A stretch of DNA of 64,000 nt. Origin: Mucor racemosus (taxonomy: Eukaryota; Mucoromycota; Mucoromycetes; Mucorales; Mucoraceae). The stretch spans positions 1,736,001-1,800,000 of the forward strand of contig JAPEHQ010000013.1 of assembly GCA_027405735.1 (NCBI GenBank), in the 5' to 3' direction. Shown piece by piece: positions 24,228 to 35,074 of this stretch. Every line of letters begins with the position of its first letter. Position 1 is the stretch's first letter. Both the position numbers and the translations under genes were made by a program. Below the pieces are notes generated by a model, which saw only the letters and a list, made by a program, of their open reading frames with translations, did no database searches and was not told the DNA's origin.

Positions 24228-25313
24228 TTAAATTCGAGATTCTCTCTTCATGGTATAAAGTGCTAAACCAGAACCAGGACCGAATATTACAGAATTATAC
24301 AAAATGGTTTTGATGCCATCTTTGCCGTCTTCAAGCCATGCCCAATAAGTGAATGTAGTCAAAAGTGCAACAATATCCCACATCAACATGTAGGCTACTG
24401 GATTAGTTCCGCTGCTACCCAAAGAGAAAAATAATTCTATCCATTGTTTCACCATTAAGTCAGGTGCATTTGTTGTTTGCAACCATTTAATCCAAACCCA
24501 ATACCATAAAAATGCATTAATACTAGCAATGCCTGCATACAGTAACCGAACACTATCTGTTGCTCCTCTTTTAGTTTTACAATCAAGATGATTTACAAAA
24601 AATGGGATAATCCATTCAAACAAGCCGTATGTGATTGGAAAATATTGGAAAATAGCAAGGATATTGCGTTGTGTAAGCGAAGAACCGTGAGATACTAGGA
24701 TAGCTACTGGCAAAAATTGACCAAATAAAGTAGCCAATGCAATTGCAAATGCACGATGAGGTGCAACATGCGGCATGCCATGTTGTTGGTTGTGATAATC
24801 ACTGATTTTTTCTCTTAGGCTTTGCTTTTTACCTATAGATTTGCTATTTGCATTGATGGCCACTTGATTTTGCTTTGATTTCTTTTGATGTTTATATAAT
24901 GACCAACCATACCAAGGTAACCAAGCCATAGGGGCAACAATTCCAGTACCAATGACATTGCCCATCATGATCATAAATGGTGCTAAACATGTGTTACTCT
25001 TGAATCTAATTCTTTCAATTGACATTACAGCGTAAGCAGTAGTGGCTAATCCAACCAATGTAGCTGTCATTGGAAAACAAAGGGGATCATTGACAGCTTG
25101 GGAACAGAACTTGACCAAAACACAAACGATTCGATCCAATATATCATGAAATCCAAGAGCTGAGTATGTTTCTAATATATGAGCTGGGTTTTGACACGCA
25201 GTTTTCTGTAAAATATTAAATGGAAGCAATACGTGATGAAGATGATTCAACAAGATATAACCTAGTGGACTAACAGCAATGTAAAATAATATAGAATTTT
25301 TTGTTCGAGACAT
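24228..25313 (-). CDS. Multi-pass membrane protein, divergent partner 1
   Basis: Single-exon frame of 361 aa starting at the ATG at 25313. It has about eight hydrophobic segments and a basic loop near residues 140-175. Function is not recognised with confidence. The sequence is distantly related to the divergent neighbour at 25643: both have LDRI(V/I)C followed by a TAYA(V/I)M..E..R block, and similar lengths. The pattern of a hydrophobic N-terminus, 'LDR-C-V-F', then a charged 'E-x2-R' loop faintly recalls uncharacterised fungal polytopic proteins found near indole-diterpene and meroterpenoid genes (AtmA/AusL-like), but no such cluster is present here. The coding call rests on the long open frame and on conservation with the partner. 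Confidence 0.75.
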   Translation of the reverse strand: MSRTKNSILFYIAVSPLGYILLNHLHHVLLPFNILQKTACQNPAHILETYSALGFHDILDRIVCVLVKFCSQAVNDPLCFPMTATLVGLATTAYAVMSIERIRFKSNTCLAPFMIMMGNVIGTGIVAPMAWLPWYGWSLYKHQKKSKQNQVAINANSKSIGKKQSLREKISDYHNQQHGMPHVAPHRAFAIALATLFGQFLPVAILVSHGSSLTQRNILAIFQYFPITYGLFEWIIPFFVNHLDCKTKRGATDSVRLLYAGIASINAFLWYWVWIKWLQTTNAPDLMVKQWIELFFSLGSSGTNPVAYMLMWDIVALLTTFTYWAWLEDGKDGIKTILYNSVIFGPGSGLALYTMKRESRI

Positions 25314-25642
25314 TTACTATGGATATTCATTTTGCATCCAGATTTTATATGAACCTATATATATATACAAAATTAAATTTTAATTTTTACTGCTACATTT
25401 TCTTTTTTTCATGCCACTTTACCCTAACCCCTAACCCTTTTTCTTCGGGTCGGTATTTTCGGGAATACTACTACATCTTTGCCTCTTCCAATAGAAACCA
25501 TGCAAAAGACTGTTGAAAAATTTACGTGTTCCACTCTTACCTCATTATGTGCGAAACCAAATATAATGGGATTATTGTAAATATGTAAATAGATTTTTTT
25601 TTTCATTTCTCTTTTGTATATTAAACTGTCGAATTATAAATT
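25314..25642. promoter_or_regulatory. Divergent promoter of two membrane-protein genes
   Basis: The 329 bp separate two divergently transcribed, distantly related genes, so regulatory elements may be shared. The only conspicuous motif is the telomere-like stretch at 25421-25437. Confidence 0.6.
25421..25437. promoter_or_regulatory. Telobox-like motif
   Basis: ACCCTAACCCCTAACCC, two to three telomere-type units, sits 107 bases upstream of the left gene and 206 upstream of the right one. In fungi and plants such teloboxes bind Tbf1/Myb-type factors in promoters. No longer telomere tract is present, so this is not a chromosome end. Confidence 0.5.
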
Positions 25643-26791
25643 ATGAAGGTACTCTTATCTTTTATTGTGGGGGTGGCACTTGTGTCATATACCGCTTTAA
25701 ATATACAACAAGGCGCCGAACCATGGGCTCCTAAAATCATGAACATGTGTTTGAATCCTGCAAATAACGATGTTAATGGAAGTCTTCGTGTAGCATATAC
25801 CGGCCTCTCCAATACATTAGATCGCATCATTTGCTTTTATGTTAATTTCAATCAACAACCTCTTCATGATTTATTGGGTGCTCCTCTCATGCGTTTAATG
25901 ATGGGTGCATTCGGTACTGCTTATGCTATTATGGCATTTGAAGGCTCCCGTAAAGGCTTCAAGACTTCTACACTTTTGGCCGTTTTTCCATTATTTGGTC
26001 TTTTAGCGAATTTTGTTGGAATTTTTTCGGTATTCTCTCTTTTGTGGATTCCATTGGATCTTTATTATAAAAACAAAAAGAAGAATACATCTGATTGGAA
26101 TATTACCTTACCCGAGGCTTATGGTACATTGGCTGGTATCGTTCTCGGTTATGGTGTTCCCAGTGCCATCTTGGCTTCCCCTCTCATCAAGGATGATTCT
26201 AGCTTTGAACAAGATTTTATTTGTGTATGGATTGTCTTGCCTATGATCATTATTCCCTTGATTAGTTTCTGTATCAGATTTTTCAAAAATCAAGGCTCTG
26301 CTATTGACAATATCAGTGATCCCGCATTAAAGGAACGTTTGTATGTCGCAGAGGGTAAGGATGCTTTGGAGAGATCATTCTTGTTTTTGGGTGTGCTCAA
26401 TATGCTCAATTATTTTGTCAATTTCTGGATTGTGGGACAAAAAGGTATTCGTATTTGGGATTCCATCTTGTTGCTTTTAGGTGCTCCCGGTAACCTTCCT
26501 GCTGATTTGACATTTGGTGATTTAGGCCAATTACTGGGAACTCGTACATTATTGATTGATTATATCGCTTTAACTGCTGGATTTATTCTTTGGGCTATAT
26601 TTAGTAGCGGTATCTTTGCTGGTATTGTTGTTGCCCTTTTGACACCTATGGTTGGACCTGCCTCCGCTATCTCTTTTTATGCTTATTATAGAGAAAACAA
26701 AATCCAAAACATTGCCTCTGCTGATCCTGAAGCAGAAAAGGCTGCTGCTGCTGCTTCCATTGCCAGTTTCTCTGCCAATAAAAAGAAATAG
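25643..26791 (+). CDS. Multi-pass membrane protein, divergent partner 2
   Basis: Single-exon frame of 382 aa. It begins with a hydrophobic signal-anchor-like N-terminus, has roughly eight predicted hydrophobic segments and ends in an Ala/Lys-rich tail (EKAAAAASIA...NKKK) whose terminal lysines could act in ER retention. Shared features with the minus-strand neighbour are LDRIICFYVNF, GTAYAIMAFEGSR and a comparable segment layout. Function is not recognised; the same weak resemblance to uncharacterised fungal polytopic families applies. Codon use is even and C/T-rich at third positions (GCT, GGT, TTG, CTC), suggesting a well-expressed native gene. Confidence 0.8.
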   Translation: MKVLLSFIVGVALVSYTALNIQQGAEPWAPKIMNMCLNPANNDVNGSLRVAYTGLSNTLDRIICFYVNFNQQPLHDLLGAPLMRLMMGAFGTAYAIMAFEGSRKGFKTSTLLAVFPLFGLLANFVGIFSVFSLLWIPLDLYYKNKKKNTSDWNITLPEAYGTLAGIVLGYGVPSAILASPLIKDDSSFEQDFICVWIVLPMIIIPLISFCIRFFKNQGSAIDNISDPALKERLYVAEGKDALERSFLFLGVLNMLNYFVNFWIVGQKGIRIWDSILLLLGAPGNLPADLTFGDLGQLLGTRTLLIDYIALTAGFILWAIFSSGIFAGIVVALLTPMVGPASAISFYAYYRENKIQNIASADPEAEKAAAAASIASFSANKKK

Positions 26792-27139
26792 AATGTCATC
26801 CTTACTATTATTCTCTCATGTAAATTATTATCAGTGTTAAATAAAATTCTTTGCCTTAAATAAATCGAAGATTTCATCAAAATGGCGACCTGTAAAGATT
26901 TTTTCAGTATATACCCAGAAAGCTTGAATTTGCATTAAATCGATTATATACGAATATGCCTGTCTGCATCTTTTATAAACTCTCGACTTTTGTTATGGCT
27001 TTTCAATTTGAACTTTATTAAATTGGTCTAATACACTCGGGGAAAGTTGCACACCAAAAGTGAAAATGGATTTTCATATTTTTTGTAGGTACCTACTCGA
27101 ATTTTCAAACCCCCACCTCAATTTTTATTGATTTCAATT
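26792..27139. other. 3' flank, no gene
   Basis: Intergenic AT-rich sequence between the membrane-protein gene and repeat A copy 2, with nothing further recognised. Confidence 0.4.
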
Positions 27140-28350
27140 TTCAAAATCGGAGCGTGTCCTCTATTCCGTAACTAATCTTACCCTAAAGCCTAAACTCTAT
27201 TTAGGATACGCCTTAGATACTGCTAAACAGATATGAATTGGTCACATTATGCTACCTATTCCTAAATTTATTCTATATCTCACGAAAGGCTCAAAAACGC
27301 GTAAAATTCACTGCTTTTCCCTTGAAAACTGAGTCTCACTTTTCATTCCTGTTTTACTTTTTTTTTCACTAAATAACACCAAAAAAATTTTATATGCCAA
27401 TGTACCTGAGATGTTCAACTTTAATCCAAAAATGAGTATCCGGAAATATCCTACTTTTTGCAGGTGGTATTAATTTTTCAGTGCTAAGGTTTCAGATTTT
27501 TTACGCGTATTTCACTGCTAAAGGATTGAAAACTTTGAGGCTTCATATCTCCAGAAATAATTAAGCTATACTAACACGTTTTAATAATGAAACTTACTTG
27601 TTTTAAAGTGCTCTATAACATATTGTAATATAAAAAAATTCTGAGAACCTTTATTTTTTTTTCATTTTTTTTTGATATTTCTATAGTAGGTTTCAAAATA
27701 TTGGCTAAATTGAGCAACATTTTTTTTGCATTCATGTCCTTAAGCTCGTTAAGCTCTCTCGGACCCAATTTAGAGTTTTTCAAAATATTGATTTTTCGTG
27801 GAGATATCTTCAAAAATGTGTACAAAAAGGTACCTCCATTCTTAGCTTCCATTTTTCCCTTATATACCCTCATCCTAAATTCTGAAACAGAAAAAAATTT
27901 GGACAAAAATGTTGTTTTCTCTACGAAAAATGCAGCTAGAAGATTGTACAATAGCTTGATCAGTAGATAATAATTTTTTGCATCATTTCAATTAGTTATA
28001 TTTTAAATATGCTTATAAAAAATGATGTGTATCTTCAAAAAACCTCCAAAATTTCAATTGCATTTTACGCAAAATTTAATGTAAAATGTTTGTCTGAATT
28101 TTATTTAGATCGATGCAGAATTTAAAGCTATACAAAAGCTATTTAGTATACTAGGTCGACTTACTTTGCAGTTCATGATCAATTAAACGATTTTGTTTTT
28201 TTCATCATTTTTCGTCCATTTTTTAGAATAAATTTTGGAACCCAGTTATCATAAGCTGTAAGCTGTGATATCGACTATTATTTTGATTATCTCAACGAGA
28301 AATCAGTATTTTCGGCTGAAATAAAAAATTCAGAGTAGCTTTAAGTTGGA
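27140..28350 (+). repeat. Repeat family A, copy 2
   Basis: Direct match to 5990-7240 across about 1.15 kb. On the minus strand an open frame (27613-27951) of 112 codons contains the segment GPRELNELKDMNAKKMLLNL, also readable with a frame break in copy 1. This suggests a relic of a protein-coding mobile element whose class could not be identified. Ends are approximate. Confidence 0.75.
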
Positions 28351-28990
28351 TCTACCTTGTGAATACAATAAAACAAATTCATAGCTCAATTTGGAGTTTA
28401 AATTTTACAGCTCATTTTAGGTCAAGTTTAGTAGACTAGATGAATGTTAATGCACTCATGTCCTGGTAATAACCTTTCATTTTAGGACATGTATCAATAG
28501 CCATATAGGGAAGGTACATCTTTTATGAAGGTTGACATAGATCGACTCGACATTGGGCAAGAAAACCCGACCCCTTCCAAAACTGTTTAAAACCTACTTT
28601 TCACAACAGTAGAAAACCGATCTATTAAACTTTGTGCTTAGTAATATCCACAATTTTTAAAGTAGTTGTTTGAGGAAGCACACGGATGTAAAACTATACG
28701 GTAGGGTGATTTAATATTGTACAGGAGCCACGTAAAGATAAGAAAGTATTAGATTTCATAGAAGCTAAAAAAAAGTTTCTGTGAGCCCCTGAATTTACAA
28801 TAAATCGATGTCCTAAAACTGCATATCTTTTCTTTCTATTCTCTGATATTAAAACGTAATGTACAGGTACTAAATTGAATGGTCAAATATAGGGGTTTAA
28901 TTTACTAATAACATCACAAATGCTTTCGATATTATTTATTCAAAGCGCAAATACACAAATACATAATACACAAAGTAATCCTATAACCAA
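28351..28990. other. Gene-free stretch
   Basis: 640 bp between repeat A and the UBX gene's 3' end. No gene or repeat recognised. Confidence 0.4.
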
Positions 28991-30951
28991 TTACTCATGA
29001 TTGACAGAATTACCATTATAGGTAGGTCTTTTATCTTCATCTTCAGAACCATCTTCATCGTGAAGAGTATTTACCCGTGTTGCATAAGGATTGCGTCTAT
29101 AAAACATCATGAAAAATAAGCTGGTGATATCAAATGCAATATTTCAATTTAAAGTTTACCTTTGAGCGGCTGATGATGAGGATGGAGTAGATGTAGAGGA
29201 AGATTCGGCGGTTGTGTTTTCTCCTCCAAGTCTTTGACCATCTCTCATATTTCGAATGAGCGGCTGTTGTTGTTGAGAGGCTGGAACATCATTATGGGCC
29301 ATTCCGTTAGTGGGAAATAAGGTAGCTAATACACCTGTCAATAGGTTGATCAGTGTAATCACAAATCCATAGATGAGATCGAATGCCGAATAAACATATC
29401 CAGTGACACCTGTATTATTTCCACTGCTAACACTACGTGCGGATGAAGAAGATGATCCTGCTTTGAGAGGTTTCATAATAATGGTTGCGCTGGGGCAGAG
29501 GTTCAAATCCTTGAGAGTTGTGTTATCATCTGCATCTGTGAATAAGCGATTAGGAAATTGAGATGAAAGTTTGTAAGGCTTTTTAGCTCCCTCAGTGCGA
29601 TTCTATGGAAATAGAGCTTAGTTAAACGTAATATTAATGTTCCTTGTATAATTATTTTACCTCTTTGATCCAATCTCGTACTTCTGACAAAGTGGAAATG
29701 GCTAATAAAGAATGATTAGAATATGTCAACCTTGTGTATTGTATTTCAATAAACCTTCAAATTGATGGCGAATGTTTGAACCATCCAATTGACGAATGTT
29801 CAAATTACTAAAGGCATGATTATTATTGTTAAGGCTACTGCTACTACTGCCTCCTTCTGTTGGTGTAATAATAGGTGATGATGTCGAATTTTGGCGTTGC
29901 TTTTCAGTATTTCTCTGAGCAATCTTCTCTGCACGATCTCTTGCAATTTGCTCACGAACTTTCTTTCTGTGGGCTTCATCGTCTTGACGTTCCTTTTTAA
30001 TCTTTTCAAAATAAATTTTGTTTTCCTTATCAACTCTGGATTGTCTAGCTTCCTGAAGCATTTTTGCCTCTTGTCTTCGTTTAATCTCTCTATCTTTAGC
30101 ATCTTGTTTTTCTCGCTCAGCACGTTCTTTACGAACTTGCTCTAATTGCTTTTGGATTCTATTTGTATATACATATCAAAATTATGAATCATTTTAATTG
30201 AATATATCCTCTTACTCTTCTTTTTTTGCTTTATTTTCATTATTTTGCTCGGCCTTCTTTAAATTATCTGCCGAATTCACTGTAATCGAGGATGCAGAAG
30301 GAGTTGATATATGAGTGGTATCAATTGTTGATGGCTGTGAAGCTGGTACTGGTGTAGTAGGAGCAAATTCAGGCACGGTCTGTATGGGTGCCTGTGCTGG
30401 TGTTGCTACAGGTAAGGGCTGTTGTGCAGGAACGATAGGGATTTGATCAACTGCAACGATTTTATCTATGACTTCCTGGCTAGTTAAAGTCTCAATGCCG
30501 AAGTCTCTGATTGTCCCTTGCTTAATAAAGTAAAGTATGGGTACAGTTTGAATAGGATCTGATAACAGCTGGTTAGTTATTGATTGATGTAGTCATTATC
30601 ATATGCTTACAATATTGACCAAATAAGGCGGCGTTTTCTGAGCTCTTTTCCATGGCAACAGCAACTGTTTTTTCTTTAATCGTCATGGCAACCTACATGA
30701 AATGGCCATGTCAATAAACGATTTATAAATAAAGCTTTTATAACTTTGCTTGCTTACTTGTTCGTTTTTTAAGGTATCGTTTAAAGTATTTGTTTTTTCA
30801 GAATCATCTATAGAAATGATATCAATTGAATATTCTTTTTCCAAGAATTTGTAATAATTTTACCATGAATATACACAAGAAATACGCATTGCTTTTGGGC
30901 TACTAATGAAATAGCATCTGCCATAGCCCCATTAAACCAATTATTGTCCAT
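28991..30951 (-). CDS. UBX-domain protein, UBXN4/erasin-like
   Basis: Eight exons (30864..30951, 30758..30807, 30611..30692, 30216..30558, 29755..30158, 29661..29701, 29160..29602, 28991..29096) encode 518 aa. The order matches UBXN4: a thioredoxin-like N-terminus (starting WFNGAMADAISLVAQKQ), a Pro/Thr-rich linker, a long charged coiled coil (~175-270), a UBX domain (~305-382) with FPNR at about 352-355 in the Cdc48/p97-binding loop, then a hydrophobic hairpin (~404-433) and a Ser/Gln-rich tail. UBXN4 is an ER-membrane Cdc48 adaptor in ER-associated degradation; the same role is inferred. Introns are 52-65 nt. The donor after exon 5 reads GTTTAT, weaker than the others, but is needed to continue the UBX domain. 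Confidence 0.88.
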
Positions 30952-32535
30952 ATTAATATTTGTAGAAAGAAAGTTATAGAAATGCAAAATACAACGCACT
31001 TGGGAAGTCCAATTTTAATTGATTGGGTGTTTGAAAGCTAAATTATCCCAACATTTGTGCGTCACTCGCCCTCTGATTTACTTTTACATCAGGTTACAAT
31101 GTTATAGCCAATTAATATCTGACAACGACACATTTAACTGAAAAAACACACAAAGACAAATTGTTTTTTTTTAAAAAAAGTTTATTTATTTATTATATAT
31201 TTAAGATTAAATTAACCAGAATAGATCAAGAAATCTAGAAAGAATAAACAAAATGATTAATATTTTTTCTTGGAAAAAAATGATAGTAAAATTATCAAAA
31301 TGTATATTTGAGTGCGCTCAGGTTTATATGGTGAAAGAGTTGTCATCAATAAGGATTATGCGTGGTGCATGATCAAGCTCATCAGTGCTTTCAATCAAAT
31401 ATACATTTTCATAATTACCATAATGTGTGTAGAGAGAGATTACTTACCATAAATTTGATTGATTGTAGAAAAAAAGATATCAAATACGAAAAAATTTCTC
31501 TCCTTTTAAAACAAAGATGATTTTCCTCTGTCATTTAGAAAAAATTTATTACTATATTGAAAGGTCACAAAGCAAGTCTTTGTGTCTGCTTTATAATACC
31601 TTGAAACAAAAACGATGCCCGGTAAAAAGTAGTGATGCACTGCAAGCATCCATTGTTGTAATACTATGTCAACTTGAAATCCAGACAAGTTGAGATATAT
31701 TTTTTTTGAATTACTTGAGATATACCGTACTCTTGGCATCCTATCGTCTGTCTTTTCAGCAAGGGCAATGAAATGCCCAAAGCTATTGATTGATATCTTT
31801 CATTGAGCCAGATCAGATAAATCAAGAAAATATTAGTAAAAATAATTCTGATACTTAGTTTTCAAATCGGATCCTGGAGTATTTCACTTAATAACTTGTA
31901 AATTTAAAAATATCTTTGCAAGCCTGACATGTCAAAGATTGTGCTCCAAAAAAGTTATGTGCTCTGTCTTGCGATATACAGTAAAATAAATCCTTTGAGT
32001 GCAGAAAATAATTCATGAAATAAAAGTAAAAAGCAAAAAAAAAAAAAGGTTATCCGATTATACAGTATTTTACATCCCGATTCATTCAACAAAAATTTGG
32101 TTAATAATTTCAAACTTATAGAATTTATTCTAGTCAAATTGCACATCTATAAAAACCAAATACCTTTAATATATTTCAAAGTATCTCGAGTATATTATGG
32201 GGGTTTTTTTTATTAGAAGTTTGTCATCTAAAAAGTGTTATTTTTTCATTTAAAGACTGGTTTCATCAAATATGAACTACTAAATGTTTTTCAGAATGGA
32301 TTTTGAGCTCTCGAGGGATCATTGACCTCTTCAAAGTCAAGATATGCTTTGTCCAAGTAGTGAAATATTTGCTTGTTTTCTCAATGGCAATTGATTGATT
32401 TAATCAGATAACGCACCTGATTCAAGGTACCACTAAACAATACTACTACAAACTCCGTTGTTGTAGTAGATATCATGTTTTGTAAATATCTCTTCAGATG
32501 ATGCGCGGTACTCTTTACAGCATAGACAACAAATA
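30952..32535. other. Gene-free stretch
   Basis: 1.58 kb AT-rich spacer between two divergent genes. It holds a bZIP-like TGCGTCAC at 31058-31065 upstream of the UBX gene and a poly-T/A tract near 31163. Short minus-strand frames near 31329-31425 and 31506-31739 look slightly coding-like but could not be assembled into a gene. Confidence 0.4.
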
Positions 32536-33730
32536 ATGCCACTTCACTCTTCGCCGTTACTAGATATCGCACTACCTAAACCGATTGTATTACCAACAAT
32601 ACAATTAGCAGGCCTATATGCTTGCATGTTGGGTATAGACTATGTCCTCCTTCGCTACCAAAATAAACTATTTATATCGAAAAACACTCTTAGAGTCGGT
32701 ATGACGGTTATCCACGCCATTGTACCCTTGGCCATAGTATCGCCTCTGCAACCAAATAATGTCACTTTTGCTGCAGTACCTTGGTTTTTAGCCTCATATA
32801 GTGCATATTTACCAACAGAGAATTTCACCTTGACCGAGTGGATAAAAGCTTTGTATAATACTATTGTCGACCGTACACCCACTAACAGCAAAACCAATGT
32901 CAATGTTTTGGGTCTGGTAAAAACTTTAAGGGGTATTGCTAAATTAGCTGTTCTTTATTTTGGTGTCGAGCCATTGTTACCAACTATGCCTGATGATATG
33001 TTGAGATATCCTTGGTTGAGTAAGGAGAGCTTGTTGGATACATTTCTATTTGGATTGAAAGCTTATTTGATTTTGGGTGTGGTTGATATATCAACTGGAT
33101 TAGCTCAAGCTGCAACGGGATGGCGCATGGTAGACATGTTTGATTCGCCATTATTATCGACTAGGTAATAATATAACAAAGTTTATGCCATTTAATTCTG
33201 TTAAACTAACACACGTTTTAACATAGCCCAAAAGATTTTTGGAGGTAATCCCCTGTAACTACTGGATATTTAACCGATTCGCTAACCTACTAACGTTTTT
33301 TTTTTTTTTTAGTAATCGATGGAATAAGACTGTTCGAAACCTTTTGCATAGTCAAGTATTTGCTATTCAAGCAAAGAATGATATGAAAAAAGACGACAAT
33401 ATCAAGGAAATTGAAAAGCCCGAGGGCTTTTTCTCTACCAATCAAGGTCGAGGCATGATGGCATTTATTGTAAGTGGTGCTTTCCATGAATTGATAATTT
33501 GTAGCGTCTGCCGCAAAGTTACATTGGAAAACTTCTGCTTCTTTACAATGCATGGTTTAGTTTGCATGATGGAAGCAAAGTATTTCAACACCAAACAAAA
33601 GCCAACAGGTTGGAAAAGAGCCGCCAGAATTGCACTTAATTTAGGTTTCATGACCTTAACAGGTCGTCTATTCCTTGCCCCTTTCCTTAGAACTAGATTT
33701 ACTGAAATTTTACCTATAACTCAATTTTAA
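32536..33730 (+). CDS. Wax-synthase-like MBOAT acyltransferase 2
   Basis: Exons 32536..33164, 33227..33244 and 33313..33730 (introns 62 and 68 nt) encode 354 aa. The middle exon is only 18 nt. It completes the conserved SPKDFWS-NRWNK motif and is flanked by proper GT/AG signals on both sides; without it the core motif is lost. The presumed catalytic His274 lies in SGAFHEL. The paralogue at 20826 has the same second intron but lacks the first. This copy also lacks the poly-Thr/poly-Ala insertion of copy 1, so it is about 100 residues shorter. Role by family: acyl-CoA-dependent O-acylation at the ER, with unknown acceptor. Confidence 0.85.
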
Positions 33731-35036
33731 TGATTTTTATAATATAACCTAAATTAAAAAATGCAAAAATAATTACATAATTTCGTTACAATCTTTCTGA
33801 AATAATGCGTCGTAGTATCGTGTCAATATATTCTCATTCAGTTATATTCACAATGACATTATAATCACACATGCAGTACAAAATAAGCCTGCTGAATATA
33901 ATATTTGTTTGACTATATGCTGCTGAGAGTTGGTAGCAGCCAAAAACCATCGCAAATTTGCTTTTAAAGTGCAGGGCCATGCCAATTTCGCTAATTTACT
34001 GGATTTTATAGGTATTTTAATGATCTTATTTGCATTATTTATCAGTAGCGTTAGCTGTGAGTATTGATTCTTTAGTTTCCATGTCATTCAAAGATTTCGA
34101 ACTAGAAATAGAGTAATACAAACTGGGATTATTGGCATTTTTCAGACTCAAAAAGCATCACTAATTTGATAGTAAAAACCATGTTTACACGCGATTACGT
34201 TCAGTTCAACGTGTTCTATCTATCAATCATAATGTTATGTAATACTTCATTGGCTGAAATGCATGAGGACCCCCGAATTGGAGAAATTTTTTGGGGCAGA
34301 AGGGAAAAAAGGTAGTTGGTCAATGATCATAAAATAACGCATATTTGGTCATGCCTCTCTCAATTTTTAATTTTTTGTTGACCTCAATACCTCAAATGAT
34401 GCGTACTAATTGGCGCTATTGATTCAAATAGTATTTTTTATATTGTTTATTAAAGTATGTGTTCACAATATCAAATAATGCGTAAATTACTTCTTGCGAA
34501 AATGGTCAATTATAGCAGCTTAAAGTGCTCAAATTCGCCTAAAAATAGGTTCAGCGTAATGCTGGATCATTGTATAATTATTCTGGATACTTTTTGCATA
34601 TTTTTTGGTCGACGAAAAATCGATGATTTTCACCCTTCTCTTGACGAGGTATCATAAGCAAAAAATTGAAAAATTCATATTATTCAAATTTTGTACCCAA
34701 AAATGTCACTTTTTACTAATGCATATATTAATAAAAAATGGTCGGACAATTTTCCTTTTTCATACAAAATTGTTTGTTTTGAGGTCGCTTACTGAAAAAC
34801 TAGACTTTTTCGCAGAAAACCAATTTGATGTTTTTCGATGATAACTCTCTCTATATTTACGTTGTTTGGTTGAAACCTACTTAGAAAAAAAGAGCGCAAA
34901 ATTTTACATTATTTCAATTAGAAAAATATAGCGCTTAAAGGACTTTTTTGTGATGAAAAATCGTGATAAAGTTTTTTTTTGTGAAATCCATCGATTTTTG
35001 ACAGAATCTGAAAGAAAGGATTTTAAAGACCGCAAA
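33731..35036. other. Gene-free stretch left of the Fanzor element
   Basis: AT-rich spacer. Frames at 33848-34087 (-) and 34457-34841 (+) show no recognisable similarity and no good start context. No match to repeat families A-H was seen. Confidence 0.4.
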
Positions 35037-35046
35037 GGGTATTACT
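35037..35046 (+). repeat. Left 10-bp direct repeat of Fanzor element
   Basis: GGGTATTACT, identical and in the same orientation as 39439-39448. It lies six bases outside the left inverted repeat and is interpreted as the target site duplication. Confidence 0.65.
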
Positions 35047-35052
35047 GCAAGC

Positions 35053-35074
35053 CTTGAATCTTGCGAGTATAATA
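35053..35074 (+). repeat. Left inverted repeat of Fanzor element
   Basis: 22 bp beginning CTTGAATCTTGCGAG, perfectly inverted at 39412-39433. The outermost bases beyond it do not match, so the true TIR may be slightly longer and imperfect. Confidence 0.8.

Noticed and set aside
25421..25437. Chromosome end or interstitial telomere tract
   Set aside because: Only two to three units, in a short spacer between two genes. Too short for a telomere; read as a promoter telobox.
29490..29510. GGTTCAAATCC, a tRNA B-box-like word
   Set aside because: It lies inside UBX exon 7 coding sequence. No A box, cloverleaf arms or Pol III terminator are placed correctly around it.
31329..31739. Minus-strand pieces that read like exons near 31.4 and 31.6 kb
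   Set aside because: GTAAGT signals exist, but no combination of donors and acceptors gave a continuous product with similarity to anything known.
33848..34087. Minus-strand 79-codon frame with a hydrophobic end
   Set aside because: No recognisable similarity, no clear start context or introns, and it lies behind the MBOAT gene's 3' end. Not enough to call a gene.
34457..34841. Overlapping plus-strand frames left of the Fanzor element
   Set aside because: No similarity, AT-driven composition and no conservation with other parts of the window.
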